Shown in pieces: positions 46,563 to 56,531 of a stretch of 64,000 bases of DNA. Position numbers and translations under genes: made by a program. Location of the stretch: positions 8,494,001 to 8,558,000 of the forward strand of contig OW051472.1 in assembly GCA_932521025.1 (NCBI GenBank), given 5' to 3'. Each line of letters starts with the position of its first letter. The first letter of the stretch is position 1. The notes under the pieces are model-generated. The model ran no database searches. It was not told the origin of the DNA and saw only the letters and a list, made by a program, of their open reading frames with translations. The stretch comes from Oscheius onirici (lineage: Eukaryota > Nematoda > Chromadorea > Rhabditida > Rhabditidae).

Positions 46563-49500
46563 TGAAGAATGACAAAGAGCTGAACAAAACTCGCAAACTA
46601 ATCAAAACTTCAAGAAGAACATCTTTCCTGAAAAAATGAAAACGAAGGCTAGAAAAGTATGGTTTATCTTCAAGTAAGTCAGGTGGATAGTATGACAGTC
46701 TATGAAGAAAGCGATCGCAAGTTCAATCCCGGGTGGTAGTACACGAAGGTAGTCTACCCTAGCATCTCTCGCCAGCCTAGCCTGTCTAGCGGATCCCGTA
46801 GCTTGAGCAACCCTGATCATTCAACTCGCTCACCATCACTCCAAGAATTCTTTTCTCTTCGGATGTGATCTCGGTAGGTGAACTGCCTTGAATATCGAAT
46901 AAACAGTAAACAGAACAATTCGGTTCTTTGGTGATACATGGACACCATTTTCCAAAAATCCATAAATTCATCAAATTATTTTTTGGGAGCAAATTTTTAC
47001 TTTAGTCAAATACCCAATTAACTTTACACTAGAAAACAATAGACGAGGGTAAAAATCATTGTGGATCCAGAAAAGAGGATTTGTGACATATTGAAGTTTA
47101 CTGTAGTTTGTGACGGCATTTGCGATTCCTCTTTATATTATTTCACAGTAGATGAAATGTATCCGTAGCCAGTGATTTAGAATTTCCCCTTTTTAAAGGC
47201 CAAATTGATGTCAAAGTTAAATTTTAAAATCTAGAAAATATTGTAATTAGAAACGAACAATTAGTGAACTTATGGACTCTTGGAAAATGTTGTCCGTGTA
47301 TCAGTAATTCTTGATTGTAATTCAGTGGTACAGAGCCCCTGATTCTTCCTCTCTACCCGGAATTTCTGGAAAAGTCACAAGGGAGATATATATCAGTTTT
47401 GCTACCTCTCGTCTTTTGCAAGATTCTCCTTCAGAAGAGCTTCCGCCAGAACTCATCCTTGTCTGACATCAGTCCGTTATTAATAGTGTCTTCTTAGCCT
47501 TAGAATTCGCGCAAAAGTCTGAACAATAAATTTTAAAGTGATCTTCTTCGCATTTCCGCCCCCTCGTGTTTTCCCTAAGAGATTGTATTAGTCGAGAAAG
47601 GAGAGTACCTATACTCTAACGACCTCTGTCCGACCCATTACCAAAAAAATCTCCATGGTTTCTTGTCTATTTGTTCCCCCCTCAGTCTGAGCCTGATGTC
47701 ACCTTCGAAAACTCTCGTGCCACCCGGATAATGAGAGTCGAAACGTCGTTGCAAACTAATGAAATCCTTTCATTAGTGTCAGCCAAATATTTGTGAATGG
47801 CTTTTCATCAGTCTTGACCCAAAGATTCAACTCATTCTTTCATTCATCCGACAACTCTCTCTCGTTGTTCATTCCAGCGTCAACTCGCTTTCGATAGAGT
47901 AGTCTCGAATATTCAATGGTCACTTTTGTTTTGCCGTGTTTTGAGACCTCTGCAGGTAAGGCGGATTCATGTCTCCTGTCTATTAGTCAGTGGGATGTCC
48001 GCCCCCAAGTCTCATTACATCCTCCACCTTCACTCTGCATCTGCTTAGTCTCGGCTGACCCTTCCTCGTACCTATTAATTCTCTCTCTTTTTCTGGTAGT
48101 ACAGCCGTGCCCCCAACAAGCCCGAAATAGCGCCTCGTGCCCCCTGGCCTCCTAATTCTGTCCCATCCTAGACTCTGCTTTCTGACGTCACACTGGAAAG
48201 ACTTGCGAGGGCGACCACTATAAGAGAGTCCTGTATCCCCTCCCTTGTCAACAAGGATGGATGATGTTTCGCTGTTGCTTCTTGGCTTTTCATAAAAATT
48301 CATCGAGGGATAGGAAAACAGAATCACCTGCCAGCTTCCGATTGGTCTATGACTCCTCATAAACGCAATTGAGACTTTGTCTAAACACACACGAAGAAGA
48401 AGAAGGCCTCTCTGCAAAATGACAATCACAATCCAATTCCAGTGTTCCTCAATCTTCTCTCTTCATCTTGTTACCTCCATTTTCTGGTCTCTAACGAAGG
48501 CTATTAGGTGTTCTCTGTCCCGTAGTACTCTCCCTATACGTGTCGATTATAATCTGAACTGCGAAGAAAAGTCATCGTCGTCACTCTAATTCTATCATGT
48601 CTGCTAGTCCACTGACCATGCTGACTTCTATTCCTCATACTCTTAGGCAAAGTTGTACGCTTGGCTGCTCTGTTCTCTGCCCAGTAGAAAAGTTTTCCAG
48701 ACCTTTTTTAAGACAACAGACATGAAAGCACGTGAAGGGGCTTCCATATTCATAAGTCCTTGTTTACTCATGGGATCCCAGGTGGGAAAGAGTCGTCTAA
48801 ATAGAGCTCTATTGCTTAATGTTCGTGTCGGGAAGTTTTTCGTCAAAATGCCACCCTCAACTTCCACAAAAATGCGAGAGAGCGTGACCAGGAGGTGTGC
48901 TTCCACACGAAACACCTTAATTGTGTTAGTAACGCTCAGTTGCTCGACTGGGTGCCCCACCAGTCTCTCTTTTCCCTTATCTTTTTTTTTTATTCCTGTC
49001 AGTCCAATTAAGACACAAGTACTGCGAAAATTGAAAAGACTCTTCGGCGGCGTCTAATAAGAAACTTGCAGCTGGAAACAGTTTTCAGAAGTTTCTTGCC
49101 CTCCTCTCGCTCTCTTTTATTTTTAGAGTGTGAAGTCTAAAATGAGGTTAGAAGGGGAGGAGGGGGAGGAGGCTGATCTCTTTTTGATGCAATGCTCTTT
49201 TTCCAAGACGACTTTTGAGCCAATACATGGGGGCGAAAATTTGTTTGATTTGCCGACTGTAGGGATATTTTTTTCAGTAGAGCTATCGTAACGAACGAAA
49301 AATTTCCAGGAGATCTTGTACAATTTGGCCTACTTTAGTCTAATTGCAAAAACTGACTTTTTCCACCTGTCCCATCGACTTTTCAATCGTCAGAATCCTC
49401 CGAAATAGACTGCCTTAGCGGTAAAGGGAGTCGCGACGTAACTGGTCCCACGCACCATTTGCATTCCTTGGATCTCATCTCCAGGAACTCTTCTTGTTCT

Positions 49501-49708
49501 TTTGCCTTCCGTCGACCAATGACTTACTTTGTGCTATACGACTGAGGCTATTTTGACTGCTGACGGTTCCTATTTTCGTCCAACGTGACTTTCGACACCG
49601 TTCAGCTTTAGAGCCCTTCCGGACACCTCGTTTTGCGTCATTAGCGTAGCCATTACTTGTGTGCCTTCCTTCCTCTCCCCGCATTTTATTCCTTTGTGTT
49701 TCAGAGAG
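46563..49708. other. 3.1 kb with no supported gene
   Basis: Open frames here (for example 47916-48155 and 48653-49057 on the plus strand) lack splice context, domains or signal peptides that I would trust. The stretch is pyrimidine-rich on the plus strand. It may be the upstream regulatory region of the secreted peptide gene at 49709. Confidence 0.45.
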
Positions 49709-50110
49709 ATGGAACAAGGGTACTACTGGATGCGACTACTCGTCTGCGTTCTTCTTTTATCTGGTGCCTTTTCTGCCGCTCTCCCATCCGCATATGTACA
49801 ATATCTTTTAAATGGTTGGTAGTTTTTTTAACTAGTTCTAAAGAGAATATTCAGCAGCCAGAGACAACGACTTGGGTGGTGTGGAGACGCCAGAAGAGTA
49901 TGCCTTTTTCCGGATTACGAGGAATGACGTGAGTTTTGACCTCTTAGAAACCAGAGCTGATTCCAAAAATAGTCTTTTTTCCGACGTGGAAAACCATTGG
50001 AGGGAGGTGGATGTTTGTCTGTTTTCAAGGAAATTGAGAAACAGATTCATGCTCCAATGATTTCACAACCCCTCAATTCAGATGGCTCGACCGATCGCAG
50101 GGCCAGCTGA
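49709..50110 (+). CDS. small secreted or prohormone-like peptide precursor
   Basis: The ATG lies right after a TTTCAG acceptor (TTTCAGAGAGATG). MEQGYYWMRLLVCVLLLSGA is a signal peptide. It is followed by AYVQYLLN, an intron of about 40 bp, AARDNDLGGVETPEEYAFFR and ITRND. A 44-bp intron then leads to SFFRRGKPLEGGGCLSVFKE and IEKQIHAPMISQPLNSDGST, stop TGA 50108-50110. The RITR and FFRRGK stretches offer basic cleavage sites and there is a single cysteine, as in many short neuropeptide precursors. No known peptide family is recognised, so the prohormone reading is an inference from architecture. Confidence 0.5.
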
Positions 50111-50305
50111 TTTGCCGATGCTTAGATTTGGATAAAATCAGCAGAGTCCATCCAGCCTGTCGTCCATCTCTCCATCCGTACTGTCTAGTTTCCGAATTTT
50201 CGTCGTCTCTTCCAGTCGCAAAGAAAAGATCAAAACACGCAGATATAAATATGTTAATCAGATACTCGTTGTGTGAAAGAAAAGGCGGGAACAAGACTGT
50301 CATGT

Positions 50306-51049
50306 CTACAAAAAGAAGAGAGTGGAAAGGGCCGCTAGAAGGGAAGGAAGGCTGACTGATTTGGCTGTAGGCGGTGGCTGTGTAGCCAGTGGATTGGTCT
50401 TCTTTCCGAGTTCTTTGAAAATATTCCCGATTGCTGTCGTGTATTGACCTGAACGAAATGGACTGGAATAAATTAGAACTGACCTGATCGAAGAGGTAGT
50501 TCTTGAGCCGAGACGACTGCTTGGAACTCGACAGGTTCTAAGAATTTCTACTATTTTTTTTTCAAAAAAACTAACCTATTCCAGAATTGGATTCTCCCGA
50601 AAAGTACAGTTTTCTGTCACCGGCACACAGAAGAAAAATGACCGACTTTTGGCACTGACCATCCAAATTCCACTGTTTGTTGAGGGAATCGGCGAAAGCT
50701 TGGTCTCCCTGTAATTTATTGGGTAAAAGTCAAAAGACATGAAAGTACCTCCTCTTGAATGATGACGAGCACTGGGTCGACGCCCTTTCTGGCACAGAAA
50801 GTACCTCCAGCCTCTTCCGTCCTTGACGCCATTCTCGTCAATTCGCTGTTCAGTCGATACCTCTCTCCCTCGGTCAAGACCTAATAGGATCAGTCAATCT
50901 AGAGAGAAAATTTTCCAAACCTCATCTGGATCACAGACGTTGCTCACAGACCGCATTTTGCATTCTTTGTAGCCGCCTTTCCTTGGGTTCGGATAGGTGG
51001 AGGGCGTCCATTGCGAGAAGACGACAGGCAGCAGCAGCAGAAGCCACAT
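50306..51049 (-). CDS. MOLO-1-like TPM-domain membrane protein
   Basis: Signal peptide MWLLLLLPVVFSQ, then TPSTYPNPRKGGYKECKMRS, VSNVCDPDEVLTEGERYRLN, TFCARKGVDPVLVIIQEE, GDQAFADSLNKQWNLDGQCQ and KSVIFLLCAGDRKLYF. These blocks (YPNPRKGG..C.M.SVS..CDPD.VLT..ERYR and W.LDGQC.KSVIF) match C. elegans MOLO-1, an auxiliary subunit that raises levamisole acetylcholine-receptor gating at the neuromuscular junction. The later exons join through phase 1 sites to PVEFQAVVSAQELP and QYTTAIGNIFKELGKK. The end, SLPSLLAALSTLFFL, is hydrophobic (stop 50306-50308), giving a short membrane or GPI tail. Several members exist in nematodes, so orthology to molo-1 itself is not certain. Confidence 0.83.
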
Positions 51050-51679
51050 GGTCTGAAGAAATTTGACCTTTGACTTTGATTGATTGAGAGAAAAGAGCCG
51101 CTTATTTACGAAAACGCACGATGGGACAAGGGACAAAAGACACGACGTTCCCGTTTCTTTACGTTGATCAGATTAATTTTCACCGGGCGTAAGTTCAACG
51201 GTGAAGAGATGGGAAAGACCGGCCGCACAAAGCAATAAACATGATTGTAACAAGACGAGAATATCAATCGGGGAAAAGTAATAAGACCAGTTGAGAGAAG
51301 AAGCGCTGGGTCATTTGTCCGTCTCTTTCTTTTTTGGGGGTTGAGTGTAAAGCCGGAAGAGGGGGAAAAGTAACAAAAACAGACAACAGCAAAAAGAGAA
51401 ACAAAGAATCAATTGAATGAAAACAATCGGACAGTTTAAGACGAGACCGTTCGGGCGGGAGAGTACGAGAGACGGACAGGGTTTAACAGTCGGAAACGTG
51501 ACAGTCTGTCCAACAAAAGAGATTCATGGATGGAACAATCTGGTGGCAGAATCGATTTGAGAGAGAACGAGCAACACTGGAACTGTCCGAATTGTTTGCA
51601 CACTGGAACACAATTGACGGGTTGAACTGCCGCCTGAGCCGATTAGTTCACAAGACTTTATTATGCGTCTTTGCTACCC
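51050..51679. other. intergenic
   Basis: Divergence is from the MOLO-1-like start; the kinase gene ends at 51680 with an AATAAA complement at about 51655-51662. No gene seen. Confidence 0.5.
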
Positions 51680-54290
51680 TTAGTTGTAATAATTTTGCAT
51701 CTCTTCGTCCTCCAACTTTTGGATATTTTCCGGCAGATCCGGTGTCTTGCCCTCCAGCAGGACAAGTCCGCAAAGTTTAAAGTCTCTTTCTGGTCTTGGC
51801 ACGAAGAAGCGAGAGTCTCGAAGACCCTTGTTGGCCATTCGGTACTTGTACTCCCCGAGAGCTACCATACAACAACTGAAATTGATTCTTGACGTCGAAC
51901 AGTAATAAAATGGGGCTGGTTTCTCTACCCCCCCCCCTCCCCCAAAACTTGGATTTGGGGGCGACGGGGGCAATTTAAATTTTGTGGCTCTCGTTTGCAT
52001 TTCCCAGGTCTGTCCCAGTAAACAAAGTTGTAGCCCTGATCAAGCTCTACAACTTTGTAGAACATTGCAAAACGTGAAATTGTTGTTATCACTAAGAAAA
52101 ATGACTTTTGCTTTGGTTAACAAGTTTAGGATTAGAATCATTTTTTTTCACAGTGATAACAGCACTTTCACGCTTCGCAATGTTTTGCAAAGTTGTAGAA
52201 CTTGATCAGGGCTACAACTTTGCTCACTCAGACAAAGCTGGAAAATGCAAACGAGAGCCGAAAAATTTAGATCCCCCAAAACCCCAAGTTTAGGGGGGGG
52301 GGGACGTAAAGATACCGCCCCAGTAAAATGTACCTGAACAAGAGAGCAAATAGCAGAATTAAAAGAATTCCACTGATGATGAGATACTGTGGCTGAGAGA
52401 GGTCACAATTGCATTTGAGCTGGATGAGGTAGCGGAAGAAGAGGACGATACAGTAGCTGAGAAAGAGGAACGTTGAGAGAGTTCCCAGTCCAATGATTAG
52501 AAAGACGAGAACGTACAGTACTGAGCGGGAAAGCAAGCCTGATTCTGGTTAATTTTCTGTGTTAAAATGACTTACTGAGAAAGTAGAGGATTCGTGAGAA
52601 GTAATAGCGAAGTGCAGACAGGAGTCTTGCCGACGAAGGCTGTACTTTTTTCCTTTTCCGAACATGTATGGTCCGTTTTCGTCGAACAGCCCCATTTTCC
52701 AGTGTCTCCATTGGAATATATCTCATGTCATCCGGGATTAGTTCTTCCATTTCCTCTCTCGGATCAACGTAAAGATTTCGCAAGTTTGGAATCCGAGAAG
52801 AATCTCTCCGCATGTCGCCATCTTCTTCATCAAATTGGTTGACGACCAGTGTCGGAATTGTCGGCATTTGATCGGAATTGCTCGTCGACGGTTCCATTTC
52901 CTCGTCAATTATGCTCAACAGAGCTCTGGAGGTCTAAAAAAGGGGTCAAAAAATGGAAGAAAAAAAGGTACCGGTCGGTAGTCGACATCCCTCTCGAGCA
53001 TGTGGTCAACTAGACGAGCAGCTCTGTCAGAACACGTCGGTATCAGAACTTCCGATTCGTATGGTAACAACTAAACTGAAAAATATAAAAAAAAACAAGT
53101 AAAAACTGACATTCTCCTCGGGTCCAGTTGCTCTGTCAATAACCTCGGTCAAGACCTCTTTAACATGTCCAAAGTACTCGAAATGAGGAGGAAACTTTAC
53201 CAACATTCTAAAAGACGCATAAAGGCCTTCAAAATGAATCACTCACTCTACAAAAGTGCATCCGAGTGCCCAAATGTCGGCTGGTTTTCCGTACGCTTTC
53301 CGGTTGCCCGGTCCCAGTTTGCTCCTCAACACTTCCGGAGCGGCATAGAGAAGAGTTCCGCGAAAATCGAAAGCAATATCGGAGGCCACATTGCTGCCGA
53401 AGCCGTCAATTGCCAGATCACGAACCAGTCCAAAATTGGTCAGTTTGATGCTGTCCGAGATGGTGATGAGCAAGTTGGCGGCTGAAGATATAAAATTTCT
53501 CAAAAAGTATCTTTTTGTGGCGGGGATTATTGTCATCTACGGATCAAAGTTCGTAAGCCAGATTAGTGTTATCAAGTAGGGAGGAGTACGCACAGTGAAG
53601 GGATTATTGATCCTTTAACTATGAGGGTCTGCAAAAGCAGTTTACGTCAGTTGCTATCGCTCAGAGTTCAGAGGCAGTTTTACTACCGACTGATTACTAT
53701 CGGAAAGAGGCTACACCACAAACCTTTAATGTCCGAATGGACGACAGACGGATCGAGACTGTGAAGGTAGTGAAGTCCTTTGGCTGCTTCTTTCAAATAT
53801 TTGAGGGCCAACAGTTCCGGAATCGGCTCCTTGACCAATCGATCTTTGACTGAGCCGTTCGGAAGAAACTCGGTGACGACCAAAAGTTGCTTATTGTCTG
53901 CGTAAAAGCCCAGAAAGTTGGCTATCCGATTGTTCGCATTGGAAATTTGACACAAATGGCGAAGTTCCTTTAAAAAGTTGTCCAGTCGACTCTGCAGCCG
54001 AAATTCGTCTTGGAAGCCGTGGTCAAAGACATCCATTTTGACCATTTTGACAGCTTCGTTGACCATCGTCTTCTCGTTGACGTACTTCCGAACCTAGAAA
54101 GACACAAAAAAAATTCACAAAAAAAGACAAAACTCACATCTCCAAAGCGACCATTTCCAAGAACGTGTATAAATTTGTGATGTTCAAGAGACTGAATTCG
54201 AATTGGGTCGTCGAGAGGAATTTTGTCGGCAATCCATTGAAGGAGCTGATGACTGAGCCCGTTCGGTAGCCCGTGAGCCTTGCGAGGCAT
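51680..54290 (-). CDS. MAP3K-like kinase with C-terminal membrane segments and altered DFG
   Basis: The kinase domain follows a short N-terminus (MPRKAHGLPNGLSHQLLQWI). Motifs: P-loop GNGRFGDV, AVKMVKMD with the ATP lysine, LLVVTEFLPNGSVKDRL, catalytic loop VVHSDIKAANLLI (HSD in place of HRD; the Asp and Lys remain), LTNFGLVRDL where NFG replaces DFG, GTLLYAAPEVL, YGKPADIWALGCTFVE and RAARLVDHMLERDVDYRP. A tail (MEPSTSNSDQMPTIPTLVV...) and a basic segment lead to two or three hydrophobic helices: VLYVLVFLIIGLGTLSTFLF and LIISGILLILLFALLF. The last exon, INFSCCMVALGEYKYRMANK, ends at 51680 after an intron filled by a foldback element. The motifs fit STE11/MEKK-type kinases. The N for D change in the metal-binding motif may lower activity. 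Confidence 0.78.
51912..52323. mobile_element. foldback element in the kinase gene's last intron
   Basis: The two halves are reverse complements over about 180 bp. Left part: GGGGCTGGTTTCTCTACCCC, GGCTCTCGTTTGCATTT, TTGTAGCCCTGATCAAGCTC. Right part: their complements in reverse order, ending GATACCGCCCCAG. TAAAAT at 51906-51911 and 52324-52329 may be a target duplication; removing element plus repeat leaves a 28-bp intron, rather short, so the exact ends are tentative. Poly-C/poly-G runs lie near both ends. Confidence 0.75.
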
Positions 54291-54651
54291 CGACCCGCCG
54301 ACTGTTTCTTATCGGCCAGAGACGTCAGTCCTCGAGACTACAGGCCTAATTTGTGAGTACGCTCGCTATACAAGTTTATAGTTTGTTTTCCATTACTTTT
54401 CTTTAACACACTTTCACCGTGTTTCGTTCAGAAGATGAGAAGACTTTGGACCGTATTTGACCAATTTCCATTCAATTTTAGGCATAGTAGATAAGACGTC
54501 ATTATGATCAGAGACCATTCCCTACTCTCTTCCCATTCCCTTACCGGCCGAGTCTTCTCTGATTTCTGTTTTTCTGGCCTTTCTGCCACGTTCTGCTCCC
54601 GTTCAATGATAACCGCTGGCCGTAAATGCATTCCTTGAACATTCTTCATAT
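54291..54651. other. intergenic
   Basis: Between the kinase start and the end of the K2P gene. No gene seen. Confidence 0.45.
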
Positions 54652-56531
54652 TTACAAGAAAGTCGTCTCTTCTTCGCTGATCTCTCTGTCAATCAAATGC
54701 CGAATATTTTGGGTTGGTGGGCGGACAAATGAAAACTTTGGCTGTTTTTCGTCACTTCGTTTTCTCGGACCACGACATCGGAGACACCCTTGTCGCTCCG
54801 GAAGATGATGATTATCTTCAAAAAGGGGAGGATGTCGGGCTGTTGACAGCTGAAATCCTTGTGAAATGGGCCATAAACAATCTACCGTATTACCTCTATT
54901 AGAAGCACCCCTTATGTAAGAATACGCAGTTGCTTATTCGCGTTTTTCGGGCCCAAGACTGCATTTCCTGACTTTGTGATGTTCTGCAAAGTTGTAGCCC
55001 CTGACGTCCTCTACAACATTGCAAAACATCAAAAAGCTGCGAAATGGTGTCTTGACTCTGAAAAATGCTAATACATAATTGCGTATTTCTTACGTAAGGG
55101 AGGTGCTTCTAATAGAGGTAATACGGTACCTTAGGAAACATTCGAGGCGGCTGGCTTTGTCTTCTGACGGTCAACAATTGAGAGTCGACGAGACTCGACG
55201 ACCTCGCGAATCTCTCAAAGACAATTGTACTCCTTGGTTCTCTCTCACTGGCGGTAACTTCGTCAGCATTCGGAGCCATGAATCTGAAAAGAAAAAAAAT
55301 TCTTAATGATTCTAAAGATACCCCAAAACTAGTAGATTTACACAAGCCGAGAAAACGGCCAGACCGACGATGATGAAGAGAAGATTGAAGGCAACATATC
55401 CGGGTCTTTCCTGAAGATCGCCTCGCTGCTGCAGAGGCAAAAAATCTCCAAATCCGACGGTCGACAACGTGATAAAACAATAGTAATAGGCATCAAAGAT
55501 ACTCCACTGTTCTTCACGATGAAAAACCCAGGTTCCTATAAAAATTCTTATATCGAAAAGACGCGTTACCGAGTAGAATGATGGAAGTTCCAATGGAGAG
55601 TGAGACCGCAATCAAATGTTTTGGAGTAATCTCTTCCAGAAAAGTAATCCCTCTAGCTTGTAAACCGTCTCTGAGCTTGTGAAGCTGCAATCGATGAATA
55701 AATAAATCTCTCTAAAACTTACTATGTAAGCGATGAAGGTGTTGACTCGTTCGCCGATGGACTGGAACATGATTAAGCCCATCGGAATACCCAATAGAGC
55801 AAAGAGCATGCAGAAGAGTTTTCCACCTGAGGTCTGAGGAGTCGAATGACCGAATCCTGGTGTGGAATTATGGTTTGTTCAACAAGTCGAAGGTAACCCA
55901 CTTGATTCTGTTCGAGACCACCAATTTTGGCGAGCTTTCAAATAGTGTTTTTAAAATTCCTTCTGCAGTTCTCACCGAAGTGAATAAAAAAGGTTTAGAA
56001 CGAGAAGAGAGTGATGATACAATAGTTTAGCAAAAAAAAGCGAGAGAATATGAGAATAAAAATTGAAAAACGAAGTGAGATTTCCCGAGTTGAAAACCCC
56101 AGTTTGAAAGCACGCCAAAATTGGTGGTCTCGAACAGAATCAAATGGGTTACTGTACATATGTCGTCGACTTTTTGAACAAACAATAAAATGAAGACAAA
56201 TGTATTTACCGACAGTTGTTAATACAGAGACAGCAAAATATAGAGCTCCTGAGGAAGCCTGCCATTGCCGTCCAGCCTTGTGAGGAACAGACGAAACTGC
56301 GATAGCTTCAAAGAGGTCGATGTCTCTGGAAAACAAAAGCTAAAAAGGAAAAAAAACTCACTTTTGACTAAAATTGTACTTTTTCTGCAGACGGGAACGA
56401 ATCGCTGCCAGTTCTTCACGAAGCTTGTACTCTTCTCCACTTTCCAACTGATCGAAAACGGCTGCTCCGAGAAGAAGATACGTGAGAGTAGTGAGGATGA
56501 GGAGCAAAGCGCGTGCCGACTTCTTGTCCAT
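54652..56531 (-). CDS. TASK/TWK-type two-pore-domain potassium channel
   Basis: Start [20 protein letters not shown] and [12 protein letters not shown]1 as in TASK-like TWK channels. First pore [20 protein letters not shown] joins across an intron to [13 protein letters not shown], giving selectivity filter TVGFG. TM2/TM3 follow: [51 protein letters not shown]. Second pore [20 protein letters not shown] gives a second TVGFG filter; TM4 is [20 protein letters not shown]. The cytoplasmic tail carries [15 protein letters not shown]. The last intron (54850-55129) contains a MITE; the spliced last exon, [20 protein letters not shown], stays open for 66 codons and ends TTFL at 54652. Reading through instead would stop at a TAG inside the MITE. 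It sets resting potassium conductance; the exact twk orthologue is not assigned. Confidence 0.9.
54885..55126. mobile_element. CCGTA-family MITE in the last K2P intron
   Basis: Best-preserved copy: CCGTATTACCTCTATTAGAA and TTCTAATAGAGGTAATACGG at the ends, TA at 54883-54884 and 55127-55128. The inner pair is GATGTTCTGCAAAGTTGTAG and CTACAACATTGCAAAACATC. The intron is 280 bp, 36 bp without the element and one TA. One TA copy now supplies the TA of the splice donor GTA. Confidence 0.93.
55896..56149. mobile_element. second foldback MITE family in a K2P intron
   Basis: Arms of about 47 bp: ACCCACTTGATTCTGTTCGA, GACCACCAATTTTGG on the left, and the complement ending GAATCAAATGGGT on the right. 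TA flanks at 55894-55895 and 56150-56151. The host intron (55857-56209) is 353 bp, 97 bp without it. It splits the two codons of the first selectivity filter glycine region (TTVG | FGHSTP). Confidence 0.85.

Noticed and set aside
46700-46745. tRNA-like B box (AAGTTCAATCCCGGGTGG)
   Set aside because: No A box at the right distance and the T-stem and acceptor stem do not pair. At most a degraded tRNA-derived fragment.
48653-49057. 134-codon plus-strand frame
   Set aside because: Long for chance but with no signal peptide, domain or neighbouring exons; codon pattern unlike the real genes.
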